A DNA stretch of 64,000 nucleotides from Imbricaverruca yamaguchii (taxonomy: Eukaryota; Arthropoda; Thecostraca; Neoverrucidae): contig JAOTOL010001307.1 in assembly GCA_034440575.1 (NCBI GenBank), positions 248,001 through 312,000 on the forward strand. Direction: 5' to 3'. Below, piece after piece: positions 12,060 through 24,151 of this stretch. The translations under genes were made by a program, and so were the position numbers. Within the stretch, counting starts at the first letter, position 1, and every line of letters starts with the position of its first letter. The notes beneath the pieces were generated by a model. It had not been told where the DNA came from. It made no database searches and worked only from the letters and a program-made list of their open reading frames with translations.

Positions 12060-12098
12060 GACTCTCTCTCTCTCTCTCGCTCTCGCTCTCGCTCTCAT
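12060..12098. repeat. TC microsatellite
   Basis: A run of CT/TC dinucleotides with CG interruptions. Flanking DNA (12100-12300) repeats a degenerate phrase of the type CCAGTnTCCGAGCTTCTAGT. Confidence 0.9.
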
Positions 12099-12814
12099 TT
12101 TTCACATGTCTAGTCTCCATTTTCCCAGTAGTCACGTCCTTGTCTCCACTTAACCAGTATTCCGAGCTTCTAGTTCCCACGTCTCCAGTCTCAATTTAAT
12201 CAGTATCCGAGCTTCTAGTCATCACGCCTCCAGTCCCCATGTAACCAGTATCCAACCTGCTGGTCCTTACGTCTCTATTCTCCATATCACCTACCAATGC
12301 ATCTTCATCCAAGCAACAACAGTGTATGACAATACCATGCGTCAACTCAGCAGTAATCATGCTTGTCAAATCGGATTATGTCGAGCTGCAAGAGCTGCAT
12401 ACATCCTCTTAAGATCGCACTCGTCTGCAGTGCGATCGCCCTCCCCCCCCCCCCCATGAGCTGCACCATCTTTAGTGCGGTGATGAAAACTGCCCAATAC
12501 CCACTTCACACTCGCAGTGTCGCTCAGCCAGCGGGGGGACGGCTTGCACGTCCGCATCTCGGCACCTCCAGCTGGTGTGCGACACGGCCCCGGGCTCCTC
12601 CGTCGTGTTTGATGCGGGCTAACGGCCGACTAACGCGGTCGCTATTACTCTCCCTAATTGCATCTCTGCGAGGTGCCGACACGTAAAAACGACGCGTCGC
12701 CGGCTGTGTGGCGGGCACGTGCAGGCGGCCAGCCGACCGGCCGCTGCTGGCCGCGCAAAAACGCGCCGCAGACGCGCGACACAACGGCCGGCCGCCTCTC
12801 ACCTGGCCAGCGGA

Positions 12815-13060
12815 GCTGAGCTGGTACTGAGATATAACTGAGCTGGTCCTGAGCTGGTGCTGAACCAGTGCTGAACTGGTACTGAGCTATAACTGAGCTA
12901 TAACTGAGCTGGTACTGAGTTGGTGCTGAGCCAGTGCTGAGCTGGTACTGAGCTATAACTGAGCTATAACTGAGCTGGTACTGAGTTGGTGCTGAGCCAG
13001 TGCTGAGCTGGTACTGAGCTATAACTGAGCTATAGCTGGTACTGAGCTGGTGCTTGCAAC
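12815..13060. repeat. Degenerate GAGCTGGTACT minisatellite
   Basis: GAGCTGGTACT, GAGCTATAACT and GAGCCAGTGCT follow one another in units of 11 bp, grouped into higher-order units near 78 bp. Scattered copies continue to about 13600. It lies in intron 1 of the transporter gene and has no coding meaning. Confidence 0.85.
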
Positions 13061-14195
13061 CAAGAGGGGCCCTTGTGGCTCATAGTTGCGCTAATATTTT
13101 ATGTCTTTATGTCTTTATGGTGCTGAGCTGGTGCTGAGACGATGCGTGTCGTCGGTAGGTCTCGGATACTGAGCTGGTACTGAGCTTAGACTTGTCGTCG
13201 GTAGGTGATAATGAGCTGACACTAGGTGTCCACTTAGTTACTGGTACTGAGGAATTAACTAAGCTGGTTCCAAACGATTTGGGGGCTCCGTTAAATTGGT
13301 GTTGGCTGTCAAGTATAGCTACGGCTGAGCTGATTATGGGTGTTCACCATCATCCAACCGGAAATCCACTGAGCTGATACAGCAAATGCTGAGCATCCGC
13401 TGAGCTAGTGATATTGCTAAGTGAGCTGTTACTGGGCTACTATTGAGGTGGTACTGAGTTTTCACTGGGGTGGTGCTTACCTGGTCCTACCCTGGCACTA
13501 GACTGGTAAATTGGGTGCACATCGTGCTAATTCCGGGTTAAGGATGAACTCCTACTGAGTGTGCACTGTGTTGGTACTGAACACCCACCGAGCAAGTACT
13601 GGACTTGCCCCGGTCGTCCGCCACTGAGTTGACATGAGTGTCGACTGGGGTCGTCTCGTCGAATCGACGAGCTGGTTGCGTTCCGCCGCGGACGTGGTAC
13701 TGGACGCCAGTGTGTTCGCCAGCTATGCATCCCGACCTGTTCCCACAACCGCTTCGGCATCACCGACTGCAGACGATGCGCACTTCGTCGCGCCTCCATC
13801 ACTTCTCCGCGTCTCCCCGTGGCGCTCTTCGACTGCCGTTTCGCCCCTTCCGGACGCCTCTGACCGCGCCAGTCGACTGATGATGTCCGTTGTCCGATGA
13901 TGTCCGTTGTCCGAGTGGACGGACAGGAAGCGCGAATGTCCGCTGTCGGCCGGGCCGCACGCGACTGCATTTCCGGATCCGCGCCGTGCCGGTCTGCGGC
14001 GGCGCGTGTGATCGGGAGTGTGTCTGACGTCGCTCCCACGGCTGCTGAGGCGGCCAACAACGCCGCTCAAATGAGCTGTGAGTTATGGCGGCTGTCGGCT
14101 TTTTGCCGCGGCTTGGTGTGGACGGGCGGTGAGCTGCCAACTGGGAAGCTCGTGAAACGGCGATGAATTGGTGAAGATCATGAAGTAAAGAGACA

Positions 14196-14400
<205 letters not shown>

Positions 14401-14659
14401 GATCCAACTACACATGCACTGTGTCACACACAGACTGTACCCTGTTGTGAATCTTTCCACATTTCGTTCCGAGCGGGGTGACATCCGTCATCTCCCGTGT
14501 TTTAGCCTTCATCGTATTTTTTTAACTTGTGTTTTTATGTGTTCTGTGTGCTAGTGTGAAATTATTTGGGTGTTTGTTTTTGCAACGATAAGAGAAGAGT
14601 AAGAAGGACCACGACGTCAAGTCATTCACAATTACAGAACCTCAAACCAATCGTCAATG

Positions 14660-15000
14660 CACACAAATCACCATTTCAACTTAACTGTCACGAAGAAAAG
14701 GCCCTATATCGGCTTCGCGTTGGACATGCTTACTCCACACATCGATATATTTATTCTGGCTCACCTCGGCCTTCATGTTCATCATGCAACGACCATCTTG
14801 TAGCCACACATATACTTATGTGCTGTCAACAATACCATGGCAATGGAAAAAGTACACTGATCGATTGTTGCCATACACACAACACTCCTTTTCCCTCCCT
14901 ACACTGATGGGGGACAATCATCCATATACTCTCAAATTTATTTTACTTTCCTGTGACAACTTGCTTGCTCCAGAGCATATGAACAGACTTTTACACCACT
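14660..15000 (+). mobile_element. Fragment of a LINE polyprotein 3' end
   Basis: The plus frame 14566-14907 contains a segment LNCHEEKALYRLRVGHAY... followed by CSSCNDHLVATHILMCC. This matches the region after the reverse transcriptase of many non-LTR retrotransposons: an R-x-R-x-G-H motif, then a C-x2-C-x7-H-x3-C knuckle. After about 14840 the similarity seems to move to another frame (LPTLMGDNHPYTLKFILLS), indicating a frameshift. No reverse transcriptase, endonuclease or poly-A tail is seen next to it, so this is a decayed 5'-truncated copy in the same orientation as the host gene. The clade cannot be assigned. Confidence 0.7.
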
Positions 15001-15099
15001 ATACCTTGTTTTTATGGCACAAAATGGGCCAAGGAGGCCCCAGTGCCTGTGTTAACAAGAGTCAAGCGCTTCACCTATTGTAACGGTTCTCCGAATTCG

Positions 15100-16500
15100 A
15101 GCAGCTTGGCTTCATATAAGATCAGCCTAGTTTGCCACTTTCGTGGTCTGAGCGGGTGGACCATCTTCAGCCCAGTTCGCCACTATCGTTGTCTGAGTGG
15201 ATCGACCATCTTCGAACAAGCGCGCCTGCCGAGCAAAGATGGCACCGAGTCGACAGTAACCGTAGTGGATGCCTCGCACGTGGGAAAGGCTACAATGCGG
15301 AAAAGTCGAAAGCTGATTCTGATTGGCGGTGCACGGTATCATTATGACGTCACAACTAAGATGTTGACTGACTGCTGCAGGTGTGAGGACAACCAGTGTC
15401 ATTGTGGCATCACAATCTTGACGTCACCATGACTCGGCATTGCGCGCTGAACTGCCTGCTGATCAAACACTGCGATTTATTCTCAACCACGGTTACAAAG
15501 GTCTGCACGCGAGGTCCAATATTGCTGATGAATGTTACTTCACTTCTCGTTCGCCGTACCGCATCAATCGTCCAGAACCATGAAGTTCTGGAGACGTCGT
15601 GATAAGTGGACAGACTTCCCTGACTTTCCAGCGCTCAATTTCAGATGGCTTTATTATGAGATTTTGAGCGATATTTGCAGCTGACATCTTCACATGAAGT
15701 CGTTCGTCAGTTTTATTTCATTGCGTTTGTAGTTTGACATATTTATGCCTGTCCCGTATGAACTATTTCACGTATTCATAGTGTTAGTGTTAGCGTTGTT
15801 TGATTCATTATTTTACTTCGCAGCATCTTTTGTTCCAATAAATTCATAGCACTTCTCTCTTCGAGCAGTTAACAAGACATTAGCCTGCTTCTCGTGTCTG
15901 TGAGTATCAATTATACGCGATGAATGAAAAGCATAGCTGGCACCGCGCATTACTCTATTTGTACAGGGCAGAGTTCAATCAAAGTGCTGTCGAGTGATTG
16001 GCTTGTCGAATACCAAGAGAAATCACGGCCGTGATTGATTACCGTTGGAAAATGCTGAGTGCTGCGGGCCACAGTGGCCGGGGGCGGCGAGAAACCGCAC
16101 TTCTTGCACTGACGAGGTCACGGTATCTGCACAGACAATGGCCGCGCGGGTCACAGGCTAGGTCAGAGGTCGGGTCAGGGTCGAGTCAGCTGGCCGGCCA
16201 ACTCAACTCCCACACGCCGCGCTCGGTGCCTGTGGTGATCGCGATAACTGTGATGGAGCGTGCGGCGCCGAGACCGCTTCGTCGCCAGACATGGGGGCGC
16301 GGGTATCACCGGCCAGAGGACGGCGCGGCGGCTGCGACCGGTGCTGCTCCCCCCCCCCTCCCCACCATAGTCCCCAAGACTCCTCCGACGCCAGTCGAGT
16401 GTGAGAGTGTCGAATCGTGGCGGCAAGACGGAGAGCAGCGACCTGTCGGTCAGTCTGGGAGCGAGGACCGACGGCGCGGTTTCCAGTGTCGCAGTGTCCA
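15100..16500. other. Intron 1 DNA without recognised feature
   Basis: Contains a duplicated 48-base phrase ending in the sense CTGAGnGGnTnGACCATCTTC (15130-15215) and an AATAAA at 15836. AATAAA in the middle of an intron is probably fortuitous or belongs to the LINE remnant upstream. Confidence 0.35.
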
Positions 16501-16504
16501 CCAC

Positions 16505-17670
16505 CCACTCCTGCAGGACCGACAGCGGGCTACACTGCACTTTCCGCCGCTCCTGCAGGACCGACAGCGGGCTACACTGCACTTTCCGCCGCTCCTGCAG
16601 GACCGACAGCGGGCTACACTGCACTTTCCGCCGCTCCTGCAGGACCGACAGCGGGCTACACTGCACTTTCCGCCGCTCCTGCAGGACCGACAGCGGGCTA
16701 CACTGCACTTTCCGCCGCTCCTGCAGGACCGACAGCGGGCTACATTGCACTTTCCGCCGCTCCTGCAGGACCGACAGCGGGCTACACTGCACTGTCCGCC
16801 GCTCCTGCAGGACCGACAGCGGGCTACACTGCACTGTCCGCCGCTCCTGCAGGACCGACAGCGGGCTACACTGTCCGCCGCTCCTGCAGGACCGACAGCG
16901 GGCTACACTGTCCGCCGCTCCTGCAGGACCGACAGCGGGCTACACTGCACTGTCCGCCGCTCCTGCAGGACCGACAGCGGGCTGCACTGTCCGCCGCTCC
17001 TGCAAGACCGACAGCGGGCTACACTGCACTGTCCGCCGCTCCTGCAGGACCGACAGCGGGCTGCACTGTCCGCCGCTCCTGCAGGACCGACAGCGGGCTG
17101 CACTGTCCGCCGCTCCTGCAGGACCGACAGCGGGCTGCACTGACGGCCGCTCCTGCAGGACCGACAGCGGGCTGCACTGTCCGCCGCTCCTGCAGGACCG
17201 ACAGCGGGCTACACTGCACTGTCCGCCGCTCCTGCAGGACCGACAGCGGGCTACACTGCACTGTCCGCCGCTCCTGCAGGACCTACAGCGGGCTACACTG
17301 CACTTTCCGCCGCTCCTGCAGGACCGACAGCGGGCTGCACTGACGGCCGCTCCTGCAGGACCGACAGCGGGCTGCACTGTCCGCCGCTCCTGCAGGACCG
17401 ACAGCGGGCTACACTGCACTGTCCGCGGCTCCTGCAAGACCGACAGCGGGCTACACTGCACTGTCCGCCGCTCCTGCAGGACCGACAGCGGGCTACACTG
17501 CACTGTCCGCCGCTCCTGCAAGACCGACAGCGGGCTACACTGCACTGTCCGCCGCTCCTGCAAGACCGACAGCGGGCTACACTGCACTGTCCGCCGCTCC
17601 TGCAGGACCGACAGCGGGCTGCACTGTCCGCCGCTCCTGCAGGACCGACAGCGGGCTACCCTGTCCGCCG
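16505..17670. repeat. 42/37-bp minisatellite with CCTGCAGG in each unit
   Basis: About 28 units, each carrying CCGCTCCTGCAGGACCGACA and GCGGGCTACACTG. The first units are 42 bp; from about 16870 some lose five bases and become 37 bp, mixing both lengths. Because the unit has no stop codon and one length class is not a multiple of three, plus and minus frames of 200-440 codons appear. They are not genes. It lies in intron 1. Confidence 0.96.
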
Positions 17671-19790
17671 CTCAGGCGCGTCGCAGTCGCCGGTGCCGTG
17701 GTGCGGCGACTCGAGAAGCCAGCTAGGCGCGGCCGGCCGGGCATCGCGGCGGTACCCGGTCACGTGTCCAATCCTGGCCGGCGGTACCCGGTCACGTGTC
17801 CAATCTTGGCCGACAGTTCCAGCTGCATCGGCCGCTGAATAAGTTGGGCCCGGTCCCGCCGCGGTTCGTGTGCGTATCGACAACTGGACGCAGGGCCCAC
17901 GCCACTCGGCGGCGCTGAGGTACTGTGCTTTACAGTGACAGGCTGACGGAAGTGCCGCTGCCTGGACAGGGGGACGCCTTGTCCGGTCAAGTTGGAAGCC
18001 AACTGATGTTAAATAAATTCGCTAACGTTCATCGAGCTCCGTAATCAATAATGCCTCGGGAAGCGTGGCAGACGCATGACGGATTACAGAGAACAGTGTG
18101 CTTGCATCGTAGAGATGCCTAACTCACTTTCCGTCCGTGCCGTGAGTATTTTTGTATGTCGCTGGCACACTCAATGCAACATGAAAGGCTACAAATCCTA
18201 GGCATTTTCACACGCCGACGTTCTTTTTGGACGCTGCTCGTAGCATCACTTTGATGTCTCCACACTCTTTCATCGAAGATGACGTTTCCAAATTGTTGCG
18301 TAGTTTCTCCAAATGCATCACCATATCGGGATTGACAAAATGCCTTGCAGACCTAGTTTATGCTGGAATAATGCTCGACTTTTCTGAATTATCTTCATTT
18401 GATACGGCCACTCTATCTCCGGCGTCATCGACTCACGACTGAGACATTCTCTGATACTGTATAATTTTCCGATTATGAGACATTTTTCAGAATGTATGGG
18501 CCATCTCAAGGCCACACCCACAGTGGCGAACATTTCAACGAGCCGCCAGCGCGGCTATTTCCCCTGGGGCAGCTAGATTGTGTTCAGTGTATTCAGCGGA
18601 CGCCGTTTCGCTCCCTCTCGGTTTGGGTCAGCGCGGAGTTCCGGTCGACTCAGTCGATAACTTCGGCCGTCAGACGGCAGCAAATGCCCTGTCGAATATG
18701 AGAACGAGGCTTAGACTCTCCGCCATACTTACTCCGCGTATTTCCATCATCACGTAGCGCACAGCGAGCGAGGTGAGGTCTTCTTGCCGTGTGGTCTATC
18801 GCAACGTCTAAGGAATGAAAACAATGGATCAAGTGTTTAAGTGCATCAAGTGTTTAGGTATTTAACCCAAGCCTGTCCTGCGGACACCGCTATATTATCC
18901 GTCACTGAGGAAAAATCATATGCTCCCTGAGGCTTAAAGTGATCTGAGAGCCACACCGATGTGCGTCTATGCTTCAGGACAGACAAAGGCAATACTTGAG
19001 TAAAGCACCTTCATTATTCTACCTATGTCAATACTGATATCACCGGAATTATCATGTTATTTTTTAAATGCTGTAATTATGGCTTTTTGGAATTGCACAG
19101 TTCAGGATGATATTGAGCTTCAGATTTGAAGGAGAGGTGACCCTGGTTAACCTGGGATGGTCTGGCGTGATCATGGCGGTGACCTCGTGTTACCCCAGCA
19201 GGACATCTTGGCCGTGGTGTCCTGATACGGTGATTCTGTGCCCTGAATTATAATCCAGCGACCATTTGTTGCGCAAAGTCGCAAAGTGCGTCTTCGTCGT
19301 CAGTGTATTATCGTTTGTTTCGACTCATCTTGATTTGGTAGCATTGGCTGTGTCCAGATAGTTGGCTTGAAGTCCAGTCCGACCCAAGTTCATGGGCCAT
19401 TGGATAACACTGGGTTGCTTCTCATCATGTGGCCCAGCATTCGTCGCATTTATTTGCATGGTGGAAATGAGGGAAATCCTACCGTAAACGTGAATTCATG
19501 GCGCTTACACTTTTTCTTTCGAAGGTTTTGCGAAGTGCAAATAACTGGGAACATAATACGCAGTTGATACAGCCAGCTAAACCAAAAGCGAAGCTCCAAA
19601 GAAGTAATAAGTGTGTAGTTTTCATTGACATTTGATCTAGCATAGGTCAGATGATCTAACATGACTTGACATGATCTGAGACCACAATATTCACACAACA
19701 CGTCAAATGAATGAGTGGGGGTAAGGCCCACTATGTCAACGACTGCAAAAGAACACGAGTAGGCTGAGCCACTATCGCCAGAGACTGACT
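17671..19790. other. Intron 1 DNA without recognised feature
   Basis: A CpG-rich segment with a duplicated phrase GCGGTACCCGGTCACGTGTC at 17749 and 17781 passes into ordinary AT-balanced intron DNA. No exon with family similarity was found. Confidence 0.4.
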
Positions 19791-19829
19791 TGTGTGACTG
19801 GGCCACAGTCTGACCAGATAGTCAGGCCC

Positions 19830-20232
19830 TGCGTCTCTGCCACAGTCTGGCTGGGCAGTCTCTCCCCTGTGTCCGGTATAGTGTGACCGGGCAGTCTGAC
19901 CCCAGAGTCTCCGACACAGTCTGTGTGGACAGTCTGACCTTGCATCTCTGCCGCAGTCTGGCTGGGCAGTCTCACCCCTGTGCCTGGTACAGGGTGACTG
20001 AACAGTCCGACCCCTGAGTCTCCGCCACAGTCTGTGTGTACGGTCTAACCATGCATCTCCGCCGCAGTCTGGCTGGACAGTCTGACCTTGCATCTCCGCT
20101 GCAGTCTGGCTGGACAGTCTGACCTTGCATCTCCGCCGCAGTCTGGCTGGGCAGTCTGACCTTGCATCTCCGCTGCAGTCTGGCTGGACAGTCTGACCTT
20201 GCATCTCCGCCGCAGTCTGGCTGGGCAGTCTG
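19830..20232 (+). repeat. 37-bp array of exon-2 splice acceptors
   Basis: Units end with a pyrimidine tract and CAG and begin with the first bases of exon 2 (TCTGGCTGGGCAGTCTGA). Acceptor-like CAGs end at 19845, 19919, 19956, 20030, 20067, 20104, 20141, 20178 and the real one at 20215. Degenerate units near 19882 and 19993 complete the register. The left part is a 111-bp higher-order unit present twice; the right part, beside the exon, is single 37-bp units nearly identical to one another. Thirty-seven is not a multiple of three. Moving three units upstream stays in phase but runs into TGA. Confidence 0.93.
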
Positions 20233-20384
20233 AACCTGTGCGTCAGTCTGCTCATCACGCCCGTGGTGGTGGGCATCTGCCGACGCAAGTCCACCCGGCT
20301 GACGGCCGTGCTGGGCGGCCTGGTGGCTGCGCTCGCCTGTCTCTTCACCTCGTTCGCCCAGCAGCTGCACCAGGTTTTCCTCAG
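20216..20384 (+). CDS. SLC16-like transporter exon 2 (helices 2-3)
   Basis: Begins VWLGSLNLCVSLLITPVVV (helix 2), then the cytosolic loop CRRKSTRL that is conserved between helices 2 and 3 in this branch, and helix 3 (AVLGGLVAALACLFTSFA). It enters in phase 1 and leaves in phase 2 at CTCAG|GTGAGC (20384/20385). The acceptor CCGCCGCAG is the last and functional member of the 37-bp array. I chose this acceptor because it restores phase with exon 1 and keeps the helix 2 start expected for the family. Confidence 0.92.
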
Positions 20385-20889
20385 GTGAGCGGTGACCCCG
20401 CTGGGGTCAGCTGCGGTCAGTTGGGCACACCTGTGCTCTGTTCGAGGTGTACTTGTATTGGTACCTGGTGACGGTTGTGTCGATAGTAGCGCCAATGTGA
20501 ATAATATTGGCCGGCGTAACTCAATTTCAACTCGTTGTTTGTTTATTTGCGGTGCGTGAATGCATACCGCAAAAGTGACAATTTGTTCTGCTTCCCCGAT
20601 TGCACCCTTGTATTTTTCATCTTCCGGTTGATGTAGGGCGCGTAGGCCAAATTAGGCTACTCTGTGGGTACTATCAATAAATAACAACTGGAACTAAAAC
20701 AAATAAATTCCCCGTGGAATATCACAAATTCTGCAAAATAATTCTTGCGCATTGCATACAGATCAAAATCAAGTCGAATTGGATTGACAGTAATTGGCCT
20801 TGTGGATTCGACAAAGCGGTTGGCAATCAAACCACCCTGACGAAGCCACAAGGCGAATTAATGGTCATTCATTTGGATGTAGTTTCTAT

Positions 20890-21110
20890 TCGTAAGTGGG
20901 TCTGATTCGTGAACTAATTACCTAGTGACCTGATGACGTAACTCCAGCCAAGCAATGGTGTGGATGCCGAAGTGGGTCTGACTTGGAGAACTCCAATCTA
21001 GCGACCTGATGTCCAGATCACTCTGCTTCAGCCACTGAAGGAATATCAAAGTGGGTCTGACTCGGAGACTACTGATCTAACGACCTGATGACCTGCCGAC
21101 TCTGTTCCAG
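20890..21110 (+). repeat. Degenerate 76-85-bp copies of the exon-3 acceptor
   Basis: The phrase GTGGGTCTGA, which lies inside exon 3 at 21136, recurs at 20896, 20972 and 21051. Each of the nearer copies is preceded by a pyrimidine-rich CAG at the place equivalent to the exon-3 splice acceptor (CTCCAG, GCTTCAG) and followed by GAnCTGATG. The exon start is therefore the last unit of a four-unit array. Confidence 0.8.
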
Positions 21111-21275
21111 CTACGGTGTGGTGATGGGCATCGGGGTGGGTCTGACGCGGGAAACCTCTGATCTGATGACTGGTCAGTACTTCAAGCGGAGGCGCGAGTT
21201 TGTCGAGATAATCGTCCAGTCGGCCGCCGGCATCGGCCTCACCATCATCTCCACCGTCCTGCGCTACAGCATCGG
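21111..21275 (+). CDS. SLC16-like transporter exon 3 (helices 4-5)
   Basis: The exon completes SYGVVMGIGVGLTRE (helix 4) and continues with the loop QYFKRRREFVE and helix 5 (AAGIGLTIISTVL). The QYFxRRR loop is typical of SLC16 helix 4-5 connections. Acceptor TGTTCCAG at 21110, donor ATCGG|GTGTGT at 21275/21276; phases 2 in and 2 out. Both edges are embedded in tandem repeats. Confidence 0.93.
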
Positions 21276-21462
21276 GTGTGTGCACCTCCTAGCCTCACAG
21301 TGTGTTCACGTCCTAGCCTTCCCGATGTGTGCATGTCCTAGCTTCCCGCTGTGTTCACGTCCTAGTTTCCCGCTGTGTTCACGTCCTAGCTTCCCGCTGT
21401 GTTCACGTCCTAGCCTCCCGGTGTGTGCACGTCCTAGCCACCCGGTGTGTGCATGTGATCAC
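21276..21462 (+). repeat. 24-25-bp array starting at the exon-3 donor
   Basis: About eight units of the type TGTGTnCACGTCCTAGCnTC, the first of which begins with the GT of the exon-3 splice donor. Several units are preceded by CGG or CCG, like the exon end. The array is most regular in the middle and ends near 21462. Confidence 0.85.
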
Positions 21463-22041
21463 CTGGTGTTGGTGTACCCGAACAGTCGGACTCAACAGTG
21501 CCCCATTCGTCCACATTGTGTGGATAGCGATGGTGGAGATGGCGCTGATTTCCCCGGTATGATTATTGGCGCGCAGTATTTTACCGATCGTGGTTTGTTT
21601 GTGCAGTTTGTATAGTGCCCTTATCAGCTCTACCCATATATAGTAAATGCTATTGATGTCAGTACTGTGGACAAAAGCCTTTCGGACTCTACGTATGCAT
21701 AGCTCATAATGTTGATGTCGGTATTGTAGATAGAAACCGTTGCAATGCAAACACCATGGTGTTTGTTGCGTGCCATCAGCTATGCAACTATGGCATGTCA
21801 TTAAGAAAGCAAGTCATCAGACTACAATATTTTGATATGATGCAAAGTGAAGGATTATTCACGTTCCCAGTCACAAGTCATATCCGCTGGCAGTACCCAG
21901 CAGGTTTTGCTCCCGATCGGAGAAGCCCCGACCGCCGGTGTGTGCGCCTCCGGTGGCCTGGGGACGTGTCCTCTTGACTTGCCGTGCCGTGCCGTGCGGC
22001 TGTCTCCGCCTGATGCTACGTTGATGCGTCTGCGCCCGCAG

Positions 22042-22207
22042 GCGCCTGGGCTGGCGGCTGGGCCTGCAGGCGGTCACCGGCATCGTCTTCAGCACGTTCG
22101 TCATCGGCATTTTCTACCGGTCCGCGTCGTTGTATCATCCGCAGCGCAGAGCCATCCTGCATCTCAAGAACCAAAAGCGCAAAGTCAAGGAGAAAAAGGA
22201 GTTCAAG
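22042..22207 (+). CDS. SLC16-like transporter exon 4 (helix 6 and central loop)
   Basis: Encodes RLGWRLGLQAVTG leading into helix 6 (IVFSTFVIGIFY), then the cytosolic loop YRSASLYHPQRRAILHL and a lysine-rich stretch KRKVKEKKEFK. The YHPQRRAILHLKNQK phrase is highly conserved among insect homologues as I recall them. Acceptor GCCCGCAG at 22041, donor TTCAAG|GTATGT at 22207/22208; phase 2 in, 0 out. Confidence 0.94.
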
Positions 22208-24019
22208 GTATGTGCCGGCCGCGGGGTGCGGGAGCGTCCATCATGCGCCCACCAGATCCGGCTAATGAGACGACACTTTTTTGTGGTGACTTGATTCATG
22301 AGCGAATGGGCCGGTGCCTGACAGTTTTATGGCTGGCCGCTGCGTGCATATATCAAGACCGTATCTGGGGTCTGTAATCCGGCTGTTCTGACGGATTTTC
22401 AGGAAGCCGCAGTCGGTCATCGGGGGAGTGAATGACGAGAATTGGGGGCGGGCAGTAACGTGGCCATGATTGTCATCGCGATGAGGGATTACAGGATTCG
22501 GGGATGGGATGAAGTGGATCTGAAATGCATGCATTTCCCCAGCATTTAACCACGAATGCAATATAACGTTTGGTCTCAAGCCAGGTTGTTTTCGCCACGT
22601 GGAATACATTATGTCAATATTAAATGGGTCATAGTTTCTCGTGCACTAAAATGCACTACTTGTGCAACGTTTTGCTCCTTCGGTACTATTTTGCGGGCGG
22701 GTCTCTGTAGATATTTCAAGAAGCATCCACTCCTGATGTCTGACTGTCCTACATTCCATATTTGGTTTGTATATTTCAATTACATTTACGTCACCATTCT
22801 CCGAGTGGGTAAATGCTTGCGAAGTAGGAATAATGGTCGATGAAGTGCAAGTCACGGATTGTTGGAGAACATGCAAATTATCATGCATGTAGGCAAGAAT
22901 ATGCCAAGGAACAATCATTCCCCATATTTGTCACTTATGCATATGCAATTGTTTTTGCGTCGCGTCTTGCGCATAGTGCGCGAACAGCCGCGACAAGCAT
23001 ACACCTAGAAGATATTATGTAATACTTCTCTATAGTTGAGTATCGTGCCATGACCATGGCTTTCCTCTCGTGGATACCCTGTATACTGGATACCCTGCCC
23101 TGAATGCAGCCTCGATGGCTACAGTGCGTCGGCTATTATGGCAGGATCGTGGTGTCGGCACATTTTGGCTGGTCAGTGACCTGAGATGGTTCAAATTTGG
23201 ACAGACTATGTAGCGTTTATGTAGTAATTATGCTATATCACAGGGTGAAGTAATTAACTTTTTGTTGCTTTTCGTGACATTTTTAGGTTTATGTTAGCGC
23301 GCATGAGCTGTAGCTGTCCGTGACTTGTATTCAAACCGACCGGGGTCCAGACACAAACACCTTTGTCTACAAGTTTAGTTTACGATGTCGTAATTCAGCA
23401 TATATGGTGTGCAGTTTGCCGGTTTTTCGACACTAGATTTTCTAAATGCCACAGCGGCAAACCCGTGCAGTACCGGTTCCGAAGTAGAACGGCATCTGGC
23501 ACTAATCAATACTCAGCGTCAGGCTTCACGGAGTATTATTATTCATGCAGTTGGCATACGGAAACATCGGTCTGAGCAGTGTGGTGTCTGCGTTCGGAGC
23601 GGTGTATGTCGATACATTGTCGCTTGACATATTGATATATTGTTCGGAGCGGTGTATGTCGATACATTGTCGCTTGTCATATTGATATAGTGTTCGGAGC
23701 GTTGCACATGTACTAGTGTACATATGCATTTGTATTATATACGGCAATGCATTTCACGAACATTTGGCAGTTGATGAGCACACACAATGCAGACGTGATA
23801 GGTTGAAGATGCTGTAAAGGCGTCGAATATCAGTAAAACATTTTTTGACATTCCTGCACTTAATACTGGCATTCTTCGGGAGAAGCATGCACCTGCTTGA
23901 TGTATTTCTCGGCTGGTTTTGTCTTGCCCGATTGTGTGCTCTTTGCTAGAGAGACGAATGTCCGAGTGGCTACGAATGCACGCCACCCAACAACCGTGAC
24001 ATGAACCTTCCGCTGTCAG
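22208..24019. other. Transporter intron 4
   Basis: Ordinary AT-balanced intron DNA. The only structure is a roughly 54-bp tandem repeat at 23590-23710 (TGTTCGGAGCGGTGTATGTC followed by GATACATTGTCGCTT), present about two and a half times. Confidence 0.6.
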
Positions 24020-24151
24020 CTCAAGCATCCGAAGCCAGAGGAGAAGACGCCGTACCTCGACTGGAGTGTACTCAAAGCAAGAACGGTGCAAGTGCTGGTG
24101 GTGTCGGCTGCTCTCAGTGGGCTAGGCCTCTACACACCCCTGATCCTCCTG
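24020..24151 (+). CDS. SLC16-like transporter exon 5 (helix 7)
   Basis: Forty-four whole codons: the end of the central loop (LKHPKPEEKTPYLDWSVLK) and helix 7 (VLVVSAALSGLGLYTPLILL). Acceptor GCTGTCAG at 24019, donor CCTG|GTAAGT at 24151/24152; phase 0 on both sides. A diverged copy of the exon end and donor seems to lie about 90 bases downstream (24208-24248), but the match is weak. Confidence 0.93.

Noticed and set aside
15836..15841. AATAAA as a polyadenylation signal
   Set aside because: It lies within intron 1; no transcript end is expected there except possibly for the decayed LINE.
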